Origin: Purshia tridentata
Lineage: Eukaryota; Streptophyta; Magnoliopsida; Rosales; Rosaceae
DNA length: 64,000 bases
Reading direction: 5' to 3'
NCBI GenBank assembly: GCA_003254885.1
Contig: QANT01006469.1
Span: forward strand, 62,001 to 126,000
Positions 38,601-52,775 of this stretch are shown here, piece by piece (position 1 is the stretch's first letter; each line of letters opens with the position of its first letter). Made by a program: the position numbers and the translations under genes. The notes below the pieces were generated by a model. That model made no database searches and was not told the origin of the DNA. It was given only the letters and a program-made list of their open reading frames with translations.

Positions 38601-40338
38601 TACAGGACCCCATTACCAAACACAGTGCACTAATTGAGCAGGCTTTGGTACCAACATTACCAAATAGTGGTTGACCTTAAAAAAGTTATTAATGCTAGGA
38701 AATATAAATTGTATAAAAACCAAAAAAAAAAATGGCATTATTTTTTTTATTTTCCAGAAAAAAGAAAAAAAGAAAAAGGGAAAGTCAATTTTCTGCCACA
38801 AAAACTATAAACCATTAACCCTCGAGATTGACAGTTACATGTTACTAGGAGGTACCAAAGTACATGTTAAATTACTGATATGCTGGACTCGAACTTACTA
38901 AACTTTGTACGTGCATGTAAATAAAAAAAATTCTGTAATTATTGGGCTTTAATAAGGCTCAAAATTGATCAACGTACTTTAAATCATTCAAAATAAAAGA
39001 AAGAAACTAATTGACCTACTTTACCCTTTCATGACAAATGAGCCACTTGGCAGCTCAAGGTGCCCCACCACGTCAGCTTGACCGCAGCTGACAACTATCT
39101 GTATTTTTTTTTATTTGTGAGGAAGAGTAAATGAGGAGAAGCATCCAACCAACAAATTAATAGTTGTAGGTTTAGTAATAATAATTTCTCACTATTGAGA
39201 TTTCAATTTTGAATTCTCATTATTCCAGATAGAAAAATTGTCAAATTTTCAATCCTTTTAACCCATTCATTTTAGACCAAAATTTTTAATATAACTATAA
39301 ACGGATACCTAATGTTAATATGATATGAATGGACGCCGGAAATTATCTAGTGTGCCTCAGGCACACCGTAAATCTTTGTTCCCTCGCGATCAATTCTTTA
39401 AAAAAAAAAAATTAAAAGACGGTACCAACCGCTGGACCCCACCAACAACTGACAGACACACCGTTAAACGAGGTCTGGGTCCCACAGCACGAGTCAGAAG
39501 TCTGAAAAGACAGAAACCGTGCAAGCACGCTTACGCACACACGGCGACACCAAATCTAAGCCCCCTCCAATCGTTGGTTTACAAACCAAGCGAAAACGGA
39601 AAAGAAGAAGAAGATGAAGAAGCAAAAACAAAAAAATTAAAAAAATATTAAATTAATAATAAAAGACGTAATTATTGTTAAGTCAGTTATGGAAAGCGAA
39701 GACTAATAAGAGAGAAAGGGGAAGGGGGGGGAGTGCTAACGTGCGCACCTGACGGCAGGCTCGTCGAAGCGTTTGAGGGGCTGTCGCTGTCGGAGCACGT
39801 GGAGGTCACCGCCGGGGCAGAACTCGGTGAGGAGGAAGAGCCAATTGGGAGCGTCTATACTCGCGTAGAGCGTGGGCAAAAAAGGGTGGTCCAACATTTC
39901 GAGTATTTCCCTTTCTGTCCTCGCCCTGCCTTCCTTGCTTCGACTCACCAGCTCCTTCTTGTCCATCACCTTCGCCGCAAAAACGGCACCGTTGCCGTTT
40001 CCGCCGCCGCACTTCAGCTCGGCTAAGTATACAGAGCCGATGTCGCCAGAGCCGAGCCGTGAGGAAAATTTGAGGTCCGAGAGGGACAGCTGGAGGGTCG
40101 GGGACTCGGATCGGATCTTGTGGATGGCGGACCAGCAAGGGTCCGAGGACGGCGGTCGGAGGGGCTTGGAGACGACGGAGCCGCCCAGGCGTGCAGAGGA
40201 GGAGGAGGAGGCCGTGAGCGTGGCTTCGGAGCCGGAACTAGTGCTGCGCTTTGTTTCGGTCGCGGTGGTTGTGGTGGCGGTGGAGGTGAAGCTCAGGCTC
40301 TGGAGGTCGTCGGCTAAGTCGTCGAGCCACGGCTCCAT
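35686..40338 (-). CDS. AGC1-12: AGCVIII Ser/Thr protein kinase, AGC1-12 type
   Basis: Plant-specific AGC kinase of the PINOID/D6PK/WAG superfamily, whose members phosphorylate auxin transporters and other membrane targets; direct substrates here are unknown. Two exons (40338-39749, 36481-35686) join in frame to 461 aa across a 3.27 kb intron at the usual VIb-side position (PAVR/FYASEV). The N-terminus is [20 protein letters not shown], then a Ser/Thr-rich stretch. The kinase domain starts near residue 90, with G-loop GSGDIGSVY, Lys in FAAKVMD and catalytic loop YRDLKPEN. It has DFD (instead of DFG), the class hallmark, followed by the expected insertion and [12 protein letters not shown]. The C-terminus ends EKMDYY rather than a clear FxxF PDK1-docking motif. 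AGC1-12 is my best assignment within the class. Confidence 0.9.
36482..39748 (-). other. Large intron of the AGC1-12 kinase gene
   Basis: AT-rich intron of 3267 bases with donor GTGCGC (39748 leftward) and acceptor ending TAG (36482). It holds poly-A/T and low-complexity stretches but no recognisable gene or intact element. Confidence 0.85.
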
Positions 40339-40339
40339 T

Positions 40340-40341
<2 letters not shown>

Positions 40342-40407
<66 letters not shown>
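40342..40407 (-). repeat. Long CT (GA) microsatellite in the kinase 5' UTR
   Basis: About 33 uninterrupted dinucleotide units end four bases before the AGC1-12 ATG (40336-40338). On the gene strand it reads (CT)n. A related six-base array (gtgaga units) follows at about 40436-40463. CT-rich leaders are common in plants and can bind BPC/GAGA factors, but the length and closeness to the start codon are unusual. Confidence 0.9.
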
Positions 40408-40410
<3 letters not shown>

Positions 40411-40434
40411 AGGGGAGACAAGGAGATTGTCTGT

Positions 40435-40468
<34 letters not shown>

Positions 40469-40469
40469 T

Positions 40470-43400
40470 TTTGAAGGGTGGGGGGAGAGGTTGTTGGGCC
40501 TTAAAAGTGGATTTGGGCCAGCGGTGGGCTTGACTTGCTTGGTATTTGGGTGCACAGGTGGGCCAGCTTTGTGTGGACAATGCCTCTGCTAAGTTCAGAT
40601 TTTTATTATCCAATCATGGAGCCTTGAGTAAATTAAAATTGATCATGCTAAAATATTGACCATAGAATTTAAGTCGAGAAAAACTTAAACTGTTTGACAT
40701 GCTGTGTTGGAGGAGCACCTTTCGGATCATGCTAGGATAGTTTTGTAATTTTTTTAGTGACAAGTGTGTTTATATTCTGCATAACTGTAATTGTGTTACT
40801 GGTGCCTCAGCTCAATTTACGCTACATTTTATAATATTGTTGCTGTAGTGAATGATGATGCTCTTTCTTGATTGAAGCAAGCATTACATTTTAACTTATG
40901 TTTTTACTCCCAATCAAACATTAATAAAACACTTCAGTTATAACAAAATAAAAAGGTACTTAAGTACATACTTTTTAAATTGAAGGAAATTAGCCGATAA
41001 TTATTTGGTTTAGGGTTGGTATTTTTTTCCCGACAAAACAAGAAATCGACTAGTACCGAACCGGTCAAAGTGAGTTGATTTTTTGGTTTTTGGCGGTCGC
41101 ATTTTCATACTGACTGACCATAGTCGGAGTCAAGGTTGGATCTGGAGGTTTGCAATGGGCTTCTGACCGAACCGACCAACTTTGCATCTCTCTCGTACCT
41201 CTCTATCTCTGCAACTCTCACAGCTGTCACACTCTCGCAGCAGCTCTCTCTCTCAATCTCTCTAAGGTGATCACCAGTCACCACCAACTGCGATCTCCAC
41301 CCTCGAGCGATCTCCACCGCCACCACCACTACTAGTCTTTCTCGCAGTATCGATCAATTTTGAGACAAACGATAACCGACCACCGTCAAATTGATTGCGG
41401 TTGAAATTTTCTCATTCTGATTGGCCTCGATCAGTAGTTCGGTGGGAGGCTTTCGGATCAATAACCGAACCGATACCAAGCCTATTTGATCTAGTGAATG
41501 ATATAATGTCTTTCTTTATCCTAGTAAGTCTTCAATTTAAAACTCATATACCTATAAAAAAAATTCCAAAGTCAACCGAAGTAAAATGGAGATAAAAGAG
41601 AACAAAGAAAAAAAAACGAAAAACATGTGGTGAAGTCTGATTTGCCCATATTTATTTTGGTTAAGATGCACAGTCGCACGAGATGTGGGGGTGTTTCTCG
41701 AGACCAAAAGTTACATATAGTTAGGAAAAGCTTGGAAGCATGTGCTGAAGAAAATAGTAATATAATGTGCAGAAAGAAGAAGATGATAGAATTCATAATT
41801 ATGTAGGGGGATCACTTATTAAATTCAAAGGCAATTGTCTTAAAGTAATATTCGCGGCACCAAATGCTTCCAATTTGCTATTTCTAATACACGTTTGTTT
41901 GTGTAAGATGTGGCTTTTGATTGTTTATGGTTCTTTGCACTGTGAATAAACCAAAGGATTTATATTTTAGAACATGGGAAGGAGACATAACAGCAGGCTT
42001 TTCAAGTGTGTAAGAGGACAACTACTTCGTAGTTAGAAATCTCATACTTTGGGGTGACCACAACTTTATATATGGTTTAATATCTATGCTTTCATAAATG
42101 TCTCTTCGTGTTCTTGAAAATCATTTCAAATTTCAATTTAGGAGTTTTCCTTTTTTTTCTGTTATATTAAAAAAAAGATTTTTCTTTTGTGCGGAGAAAA
42201 AAATTCGGAACAAAAACAGGTCTCTCACATTAATGGTGGGCCCTCTCTAACACACTTCTTTCTGACACTCTTTTTTCTCCCTTTTTCTATTTCTCTTATT
42301 CCGTACAAAAAAAACTCTCATTAAAGAAAATCAAACATTAAGTTTATCATAATTCTAACTCTTTAGTGCATTCTACTTTCACAATTTAAGCTAATCTCAA
42401 TATAACTTATTTAATTATTAAAATTTGCTACATGTGCATGTGTGCACTTTTGAATAAATATTTTTCATATAATCGCAACATTGAGTAGTAATGTGTTCAA
42501 TCAATCCACTCAAAATATCACACTAATTAATCAACAACTGAAGCGATCGATCGATCGATCGGTCTGCATGGCAGCAGAACTAGCTGTTTACCACTTAAGC
42601 AAGGCCCCCACAACACCTTGGAGATAATTTGCAATCTGTAAACCACTTTTACATACCCTAAAAAATCGCATAATGATAATAAAATGCCACTTTAAAAAGG
42701 CAGTTTTCCTTGTTTGGTGGATTTGCAGATTGGTTATTCACATGAACATGTTCTATATTTGACGAAAATCATTAATTTTAGCTTTAATAAGTACATGCAC
42801 ATTACCTTTAGAATCATATCTCTAATATTTGAGTTGGCAATAACGTACTATTAACAGGTCAGTTGGCCATTTAACTACTACCTGCTTACTTTCTTAATTT
42901 CCAAAAAAAAGGACAATATATCAAGTATGTTGTCTTGCTACATTTATGTTTTAACTAATTGAAGTGTCATCTCTAATTCAATACGACAAAATAGGAACGT
43001 TATCCTTTAGTTAATAACCAGTACTACAAGAATAATGCTCATAATATAAACAAGACTATATATGCGCAGTTCTTCGATCCACAAAAGAGCACAGCAAGTG
43101 AGCCAGCCCAATCGGATGGCCGTACAGATGTACCAAACGAAAAGAAAATAAGAAATTAGCTCAACTCAACGAGACTCACCTATTCTTTAAACCTACAGCT
43201 CAACTCCTTCGGTATGAATTCAAGTTTTCATTCTGGGGTGGGCTGGAATGGGTTGGGGTGGGGTGGGTTAGGATGAGCTAAAGTGGACCAACTTACAGTA
43301 GAGTGGGGTTAACATTACTTTTTAAAAAAAATTTATTCCCTTGTAATAGATTTGTCCCCTATAACTACTTATTCATAACAATGTTCATGAAAGTTGGTTA

Positions 43401-46400
43401 AGAATCCCAATTTTTATGATTTTGTTTAGTTTAGACCTCTAAAATTTCAAAATCTCACGATCAATCTTGTCGTTATGCGATTGTGAATTGTCTTAAGATA
43501 TGCGTTTCTCTAAGAGCATATATATATGTTTTAAGCATTTTTGATTGACTACTGCTTTGAAGGCTTCTTTGGATCACGGATTATAAGGCATTTGTGAATA
43601 ATCGATCTAGTGTGAGATTTCATTCTATGTTTGCATGGTAAGCATTTCTTGGGAATGTGATACCTAGCTATTATTTGGCTAATCTCATGGCCATGAAGGA
43701 AGGAATCTCAAACTCTTGGGTCCTCTTGGTGTTATGTAATAATGTAATATTTATTATTTAAGCATAGGAGAGTGAAAGATGAAAAATGGTTAGTAGCACT
43801 TTTTGGGTGTTAGTAGGGTCACGTAAACCATTTGATTTATTTATATATCTATAACTGAAATAAGCAAAAACAATAACAACAAATACAAATACTAGTAGTA
43901 ATAAGAATTATATTCTCAAGAACCCATTCTACAAAACGGGCTTGAAGGTTATCCAAACATATGTATAGATCATGTCAAACAGCCAGTTCAGCTCGTTTAA
44001 GTTGAACCTATTGTGCTTTCGTGATGTGTTCAGACCAACCCATATAGTTAAGTTTTAGGCCAGGTCTAGCGCGGCCTGCAGGCCATTCATGCTCGTGCCA
44101 TGCCTTAAATAAGCCGGTCCAAACTTTTAAAAAAAAAATTTCTTAGAGCGAGAAAATTAATCTTATGATATTTTTTTCTTGTTTATAATTAAATATTAAC
44201 ATTTTGTTTGCATGAAAATTGAATATTCTTGTTGAAAAATTTTCTACAAATAAAAATAACAATGTTAAAGTAGTACCTAATTCAAACCCATTTTGTGTCT
44301 GTGCTCATGCTGTGCTTGATATGTCATGCTTGTGCCATGCCATGCTTGATGGACTAAAAAGTTCGGCATGTCCTGACCCGTTTGACGTACACCTCCAAAT
44401 ACGTACAGCCACTGACCTTGTAATTAATGCAAGAGGCCACTATAATTTATATATCATTGCCCCTTAAAGTCATTAATTATGTATAAGCTAGTAACCAACC
44501 ACCATATATATACATATATATCATATATATCCCGCCACCATCGCAACCACCAAATTAAGGTCACTCACTTAACCACCATGCCAACTTCAAATTAATGATT
44601 AATTATCACTAGCAATTAATACCATAATACCTACACCATAAATATTGAATTGATGACCTTGTTTAATTTGGTTCACATATCCAAATCCAATACGTGGAGT
44701 TCGATCTCATGAAGTAAATGAATATTTGTTGACAGAGGGCCGGCTAGTGGACCAAAATGCATTCTCTATCAGTCCATGTCAAATTAATAAAGAATTTGGT
44801 CGATGATTCATGCATGCATGTTTCGCTTTATTCCCACACTTAGATATCATAGTCATAAATTGTATATTAATTATATGCATGGAGACTAAAAGTCAGTGAG
44901 ATGATGCGAGCTCCTTTGCTGCCGACTGCCATATCCTTGTCTTGGGCCAATGAAAACACAGCAAACTAAGAGTCGCATCCATGGTGTGCCTGCTAATCTG
45001 CTATATGTCATCACCTTATCATTTTGTTTTCTTCATATGTCCAAACTCACAATGCCCCTCATGAAAACTACATACACTAGGATCAATATTGTCCCTTTCA
45101 TTTTGGAGTATTATTAACTGATGATCGATCTATATTCTCACTTTTTTTTTTAAGTAAAAAATATAATGTAATCAATCTCTAGCTAGTTTATATATATATA
45201 TATAACCAGTGAATACAAGCCACCCTTTGCTGTGAGATCGATCTGCACATTACACACTCATATGTGCCATAGATTTGGAATCATGCATGTATATGTGTGT
45301 GTGATCCATATAACAAACAAAGGCCGCATGCAGCTCCCAAGTTTTTTCTTAATTTTAACTAAAAATATACACGTACACTGCACATGTTGAAATAGAACCT
45401 GATGGAATTAGAAGCCTAATAATCTTAACATTGGTGTTTGATGAGGGAGAAATAGATATATAGAAACTGAATTAATTCTTAGACCTATTGTGATTTAAGA
45501 CATGTCACATCTATGGCCAATTTTGCAGCAAGGAGACAATTCCCTATTATTAATTAACTGATATGTTAGTATAAGCAATCTTGCAAAAATTTATCGTAAT
45601 ATACAAATTTAATCATTAATGTCTAAAATATACAATCATTTTCCCTTCTACGTTAGGGGGTGGATTTTACTTCGTGGATCCGTACTTGGAAAGGCCTGAC
45701 CCAAAACATGCATTATGGACTTTGCATTATTTTAAGTATATGTTTTGGGCTTTTGTCACTTGTTTTTGGGCTCCTTTCCATTTGCGATTATGGACCTTGC
45801 ATTATTTTAAGTACATGTTTTGGGCTTTTGCCCTCATCATGGATTTTTTTTTTTGGGCCAGGGACCCTCATCATGGATTTAATTAGCTTTGTTACAAATT
45901 AGAGTCAACTTATGTTTACTTAAGCATGAATGTCATTTATCTTATACAACATCATGCCCATTCAGGTGCGACATTCAGGTGTGACATTCAAGTGTGAACG
46001 TGCGAGTGTTTGGTTTTTACTGCCGAGCACTCAATTGTATAAAATTTTTCTTCATCGAGTGCTCGAACCTCTTTATGTTAGGGTTTAACTTAAGAAGATA
46101 TATATGAGGTGAACCCGTTAGCTTATACACTAAAAAATGGACAAAGGAAGTAGCACCGAGTGCAACGCTTGTCTATTTTAGAAAAACTTCACCACTCTCT
46201 TGGCGAAGCTATTGAGCACTTGGTTGCATTCTCGCATGTTTGCACGTCTGCACTTGAACAGCTATGATACAACATCGTCATAATTAGGGACAAATTTTGA
46301 GTAACTATAAAGGACTGCTATAATGACTGTTGAATTGAATTGGTAAGTGCTAAAATTATTAACTCATTAATTTGTTTCATTAAATCTAATTGTTTAGTAC

Positions 46401-48120
46401 AATAAGTGTTCATTGGTGCTCAAACTTGTCCCTTAAGTGAAAATCACTCTTATTTATCATTCTAACTACATCTATATTTGGTGGTGAGCCTTAACATATC
46501 ATAATCTTAATTTATTTCCTCAACCTCCCTCCCAAATTAAAATAGCCCCAAGAAATTTGTCTACTATAGTATTACCTCATGGATCCTAACTTTGTTAGCC
46601 ATCTTTTCGTTTTTTCCCCTCTTCATTAAATTATGACAAGGGAGACAGCATAAACCAATCTTTAATTATAGAAGTAGCAGAGCATTCAAAATTTCAAACC
46701 CCATAATTAGTCCCACTTGATTTGTCAAAGAGGTAAAATATCACGCATAATGATGGTTAAAACAATAAAGCCCCTAACAAATGAGATAAAGAACCCAAAA
46801 TTTTCACTTGCCTTGTTTCTTTAGCCCATAAAGTTGATTTGGGTCTTCATTGTTTTGCTGCGATGCTACCACTAATTATTACAGGATAATCCATTCTCAG
46901 TATAATGGCAGCATAAAGAGGATGCATTTTGATTGAGACAGCATATGCTTCTTTTTGATTGACCAAGAAAAAATATTGGCTTCCTTCAATTTACCCAACA
47001 AAAAGAAAAACATAGGCTTCTTTCTCAAGCTTTTACCGTTTTGGATCACATGTCCTTTACTCTTTTTGAAAATGCTCAATAGGCCACTAAGGTCTAGAAC
47101 TCTACCAGTACTACTTAAACATAAAATGAATTTTCTTTTAAAATATATTCTTTTGAATTCTATCTTCCTGTGTGACCAGCACTTTGGTTTTAGATTCAAG
47201 TTCGGATAGCATTCTAATTAGTCAAGAATGATGCTATGATGCTATTTTCATCCCATTCTTATTTACCCTTTTGTTCTTTAAGATTAGTCAAAAGTTAAAG
47301 CATTCGACTAACATCAATTAGTAATAGGTGGAGAGACCTATAACATTAGATATTGTACAGACAATACTTCATATTACTGATCCGAACTACTCTCAACATA
47401 ACATACTGTTGAGAGAGAGAGAGAGAGAGAGCGTGGTTCATGCAGTGGGAAGGAAGGGAGAGAGGAAGGGGAGGGTGCCCTTAGAGAAAAGTTCATGTAG
47501 TATTGTGGCCCCACTTAAGTAAAATAGACAAAAATTGCAATCCAATTGACACCTGAGATAAATTGTTGGACGGAGCAAAATTTTTGGACTTAAGTATTAC
47601 AAAAAATAGTAAGGGAATAAAATGAAAAACGGGTCATAATTTAGGTGGTGCTTATGTAATCAGCTCTACTCTTTATTAAGCAAAAGGTTAGAGCTTTGAT
47701 TCCTTAAGTATGATAGAGCATATAATTCCACTATATACTGAAAGTTTGATTATTATTCTCTCATTCTTCAATAAAAGATAAAAAGAAAATATACTATCTC
47801 GAATATGAAATAAAGTACAAATGAGTTTATTTTAACGGACGAAGCATGTCCATGGTAAGTAAGAGTTGGATTATTACCCTCTCATTCCTCCATACAAAAT
47901 AAAAAGAAAATCAATAGGCAAAAGAAAATTGAAAATATCATCCAACTTTTGATGAGAAAAAAGAGAGAAAAAAATCTCATAAAAATCCAATAGAATGAGA
48001 ATCAAGTGGATAGTGTAAGAGAACTCCCCATGGGGATTCCCTTAGAGGAGTCCACCTCTCAGGTCTCCCTGAGTACGCTGTGTTAGCGCGTACGATGTGA
48101 TATATAAACACTTAAAACAG
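40470..48120. other. Gene-poor intergenic region with decayed repeats
   Basis: About 7.6 kb without a recognisable gene. Visible items are a segment rich in accgaacc motifs at about 40990-41470, a GATC run at 42546-42561, a degenerate segment with repeated catgc/gtgccatgcc at about 43980-44400, TA runs near 44505-44530 and 45190-45205, a tandem segment at 45700-45840, and a GA run at 47411-47431. None carries a readable transposase or polymerase. Confidence 0.6.
45710..45840 (+). repeat. Imperfect tandem duplication
   Basis: A unit containing attatggac, ttgcattattttaagta and atgttttgggcttttg occurs twice (about 45713-45760 and 45788-45832). The copies are about 75 bases apart with few differences. 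No gene function is evident. Confidence 0.75.
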
Positions 48121-49477
48121 TGTGTGGGGGTGTGTTTTCCGCCATTTGAAAATTGAGTTAAAGAAAGAAAGAGAGAGAGAGCACAGTAACTGTCTTCTCT
48201 TTGTCTGTCTGAGACTGATATTTCTCGTGAACTTCATTTCTTTCTTCTCCGCTCTCTCATTCACTCCCCCAACTGCTCCTCTCGTGCCCTAAACCCATGC
48301 ACCCACCCCTAATTAATTAAATACCCAAACAATTAAACGGAAAAAAAAATGCAACAATAACAATGAAAAATGCTCTCAAACCCTAAGTTCCTCACTTCTT
48401 TCAACCCCAATACGCGATTATAGGAGCTCATGTTCAAGGTGAGGCTTTTTAGTTTTGTATTATTGCATTTTTGTTTTTGTTTTATGTGATTCTGATTTTA
48501 TTGTCAGTGAATTATTGTTTCAATAAATTTGGATAGTTGGGTTTTTTGTTTTGGTGATTTGAAATGGTGGGTTTATGTTTTTGTTGTGGCCTTGTTGTTG
48601 GTTTCGAAAGATCTGTATGAAAAAGACCTTTGATTTACACTAAGCCTGCTTTGCGTGGCTTTCTATGCCTGTCTTTGTAGTGAATATTATGGTTTATTGA
48701 TCCTAAGCTTGTGTTTGTGTGTGTGGGAGAAATGTTGGATTTGTGAAAAAGGTTGTTGTTTCCTGTATTTTCTGAGGTAAGAAGGCATATGAATAAGTGA
48801 CTTGGTTAATCTTCGTATTTTCCAAAGTATGGGAATGGCACTTGTGATTGTGACTTTGTTTCTTTCTTGTAAGCCGCATTGTCCAAGTAAGTGTCGTGCA
48901 CAGACACAGTAGGTGTTGTAAATGCCAAAAGTGTCGGACATTCCAATCCTTGATTGTCTCAGATTTTATACTTTTTGAGGATGAAGATCAAATTGAATTT
49001 TTTTTAAATTTTTCTCCCTATCACTTGAAAGTTGAAATTGAAGAAAACTTGAATTACATAGTTGAGTGCATTAACCCATATTTGGACCATTCTTGCATTT
49101 TAATTGTATTTGTTAAAATTAGGGATGTAGTCAGATCGTTGTATTATATTTGATCTTATATAGATTGGTTGAAGGTAATGTTTATGATAATTGTATTATT
49201 TTTGAGATAAAGCGCACATGTCTACTACACTTAGAACTATACTTTTTGACTTGGGTATAAACTGAAATGCAGCAATCATGGCAGGCTTTGGATGCTTCAC
49301 TATGGAATTATTAAAGGGATCTTAGGGGGCCATTTAAGTCTGCAGATCAGTATGGTTGTGGTGAACTTCAGAAGATATGGAGTTCTCTTTCTCCATAATG
49401 CTTTGTCAGAAGTGGGTTAGTGTGAATTAGCAAGACTGCTACTACCTTTCTGTAGTATTTCATTTGATCCATCAAAT
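48121..49477 (+). other. KIPK-like 5' leader with probable UTR intron
   Basis: A CT/GA-rich stretch around 48165-48290 looks like a transcribed leader. A good donor (TTCAAG followed by GTGAGG) is at 48438-48439, and acceptors (TGCAG at 49271, GGCAG at 49284) precede the coding exon. An intron of about 0.84 kb in the 5' UTR is inferred; the conceptual ORFs inside it have no family features. Confidence 0.5.
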
Positions 49478-52400
49478 ATGAGTACATTGCGAACTACATG
49501 CGAAATTGTCGAATCAACAGAAGGGGATTCTGAGTCAAAAATGGACGAGAAACATGGAAAGCAATTTATGTTAAAATCAGGAAATAAATATTCCATAGAG
49601 GATGATATTAATCAGCTTTTTCAGGCAATTGACGCTAGAAATTCAGCTAGGGTTTCAGGCCTTAGCAAAGAAGCTTTGAGGAAGAGTGCTATGAAAAGGC
49701 CAATGAGAGTTAGTTCATCTAAAGCATCAGGTATTGGAATTTCAGAGCCTGTAAGTTTGAAGCAGGCACTGAGAGGATTATGCATCTCTCAGGCATCAGA
49801 GATGGCTGCCATGAAGCGACTATCAAGGCCAGGTCGTTCATCAGGGGTCTCGGAAGCTGGAACTATAAAAAAGTGTTACAGGGCAGTGGTAGCCGAGGCC
49901 AATGGATCTGGCCTTCCAATGAATGAAGGTAAAGGGAATTTTGTTGAGATATCCCTTGTACCAGATGCATCAAAAAATTCTGAGAACACTTGTGGATCCA
50001 TTCAATCAGATCCACAGGTTCATCTTGCCACGACTTTGGCCAGTGCACTGATGCCAGATACAGTGATGGCCAGATTAGCACCAATGGATCAAATTGCTCC
50101 CTTGCCAACATCAGTTAAGAGTGAGATACTGAAGGGAGAAGATATAAAACTGGAATCTGCAGATTCTTCATTGAACTTTCATGATAGCAAGAAAGTCATG
50201 CAGGTGGATGCTGTTGCTTCTATCTCAACTGAGGCTCCAATTAGTACTCCAATTTCAGACAAGAGGCTGCAGCATTCTGCTGCTTCTCCATCTGGCTCCA
50301 GCACTGGTAGTAAGGTAAGCAAATCCTCTGGCAGTAGCACACATTTAATCAAGCCGGCCCTCAGGAGCAAGAACTTTGTAAAGAAAAAAGTAAAGCAGGA
50401 TTCAAGTTCTGTCTCTAGTAGTTCCAAATCAGATAACCGAAAAGTTGATACCGATTTTGGCTCTAGTAGTAAGTTGGAGGACCATTCGCACAACTGTACT
50501 CCAAAGCATGAAAGGGAAGGGAATAGGAAAGATTCTCTGGTGTGCAGCAGTTCAAGTCTTAGCATAGAAATGAATTCAGGTGTTGTTGACAGAGGTACAA
50601 GCAAACCGGATTTCCCTACAAATTGCAGTAGCAGAATTAAATCTGTAGTGACGAAAGTTGATGAGAGATCAAGATCAAGAGAAAAGGGGGATTTCTCACA
50701 AAGCTCAAAAAGTAGCATTGGTGATTATAGCAGCACAACATGCACTAGTGAGGAGAGTAGTCTAAGTGGGTCTGGTCGTAGTGGAAAGAGGCCTCACATG
50801 TCAAGAGACTTGAGATGGGAAGCCATCCATCATGTTCAAAAGCAGCATGGAAGCTTAGGTTTGAGGCACTTTAATCTGCTTAGGAAGCTTGGTTCTGGGG
50901 ACATTGGGACAGTTTATCTAGCTGAGCTAACTGGGACAAACTGTGTATTTGCTTTGAAAGTGATGGACAATGAGTTTTTGGCTACCAGGAAGAAAATGGT
51001 TAGGGCCCAAACAGAAAGAGAGATACTGGAAATACTGGATCATCCTTTCCTCCCTACACTATATGCCCATTGTGTGTCAGATAAGCTCTCATGTTTGGTT
51101 ATGGAGTACTGTCCTGGTGGAGATCTTCATGTGCTACGGCAAAAGCAACCCAGCAGGAGCTTCTGTGAACAAGCAGCCAGGTGCTCTTTTCTTCTTAAGG
51201 TCCAGTTTTAGTTAATTGTGCCGGTGTTTTTTTTTTTATTTGCAAAATAAAACAAGGAACTTGGATATGACCAGATGGATACATTTGACATTTTTTTCTA
51301 GTATGTTAAATGTGTATTGTCTTCCCCTGCTCATCTATATCTGGAAAATTACATTTAACAGTTGTTTGATCCCAGGTGTTGTACTCTATGTTACAGCTTC
51401 CTTTTTCTCCTTGAGTTGCCATTTTGACTAATCAGCATAGATTATAATTTATAAGGTCGAGCAGTCAACTGTTGGTAAATATGTGGTGTGGTTATACTTA
51501 CTAGAGAACTTGTTCTGACATGTGCGCACATGTTTGGTTTACTAAACAGACTATTCTCAGTTTCTGGCATTTAAGCTTGCAATATATCTTGACCCCAATG
51601 CAATATCACACCCTTTTATTACCGAAAGCGTAGTGTAGGATCTAGATTTTTTTAATTTTTTTATTTATTGATAGCAGTGTTCTTTTAGTTGTAGTAAGCC
51701 TTGCTTAACCATTCAAGGTGGAAGGTCTTTCTCCTTCCATTTATTTGTAGCCTTGGAGCTATCAGTTGCCTTAGTTTGAGTTGACATGCCTTGGCAAATC
51801 TGTACTGATTCATTTTGGGATCAAGCCTCCTTGGGCTGATATTGACTTTCATCAGCACAATTGTTTTCCAGTACTTTTAAAATTCACTTGACTAATTTCA
51901 TGCCATTGTATCATATCCACAGGTTTTATGTCGCTGAAGTCCTCCTTGCCCTGGAGTATTTACACATGCTGGGAGTTGTGTATCGAGACTTGAAACCAGA
52001 AAATATCCTGGTACGAGAAGATGGTCACATCATGCTCACAGATTTTGACTTGTCACTTAGATGTGCTGTCAATCCAATGCTGCTTAAATCATCGTCTCCT
52101 GTTGTGGAGTCCACCAAAAAGGTTCCAAGCCCATGTATTGAATCTAGCTGCATTGACCCTTTTTGCCTCCAACCATCCTGGCAGGTCTCCTGCTTCACTC
52201 CTAGACTTTTATCTGCTTCTGCAAAGTCTCGGAAAATGAAGTCTGAGCTTGCTGCACAGGTCAGCCCACTGCCACAACTTGTAGTGGAGCCAACGAGTGC
52301 ACGATCCAACTCCTTTGTTGGAACCCATGAATACCTTGCCCCGGAGATCGTTAAGGGACATGGTCATGGGAGTGCTGTTGATTGGTGGACATTTGGGATC

Positions 52401-52775
52401 TTTCTGTTTGAGCTGTTATATGGTAAGACACCCTTCAAGGGATCAGGAAATGAAGACACATTAGCCAACGTTGTGTCAAAAAGTCTCAAGTTCCCAAATA
52501 CCCCTATAGTTAGTTTTCATGCAAGAGATCTGATCAGAGGCCTCTTAATAAAGGACCCCGAAAGTCGTTTAGGATCAGTGAAAGGGGCTGCAGAGATTAA
52601 GCAGCATTCTTTCTTTGAAGGCCTTAATTGGGCATTGATTCGGTGTGCAGTACCACCAGAGATGCCCAAGTCTTGTGATGTTGGACTTGGTGCACCAGCT
52701 GCTTCACAGAAACATGAGACAGAGTGCAAGGGGTTGGAGGGTATAGGAGAGCATATAGACTTTGAGCTGTTTTAG
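49478..52775 (+). CDS. KIPK: KIPK-like AGCVIII Ser/Thr protein kinase
   Basis: Kinase of the AGC1 group related to KIPK1/2 (KCBP-interacting protein kinase). Family members act at the membrane and cytoskeleton in root and polar growth. Two exons (49478-51180, 51923-52775) join in frame to 851 aa. The long Ser-rich N-terminus carries the KIPK signature [20 protein letters not shown] near residue 90, preceded by [20 protein letters not shown]. The kinase domain begins near residue 464: G-loop GSGDIGTVY, Lys in [18 protein letters not shown] in place of DFG, the insertion with a Cys-rich stretch, and [11 protein letters not shown]. The C-terminus, HIDFELF, fits an FxxF PDK1-docking motif. The intron sits exactly where AGC1-12 has its intron, so the two are paralogues. 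Confidence 0.9.

Noticed and set aside
42546-42561. GATC run as a regulatory signal
   Set aside because: A short simple repeat in gene-poor DNA with no nearby gene to regulate.
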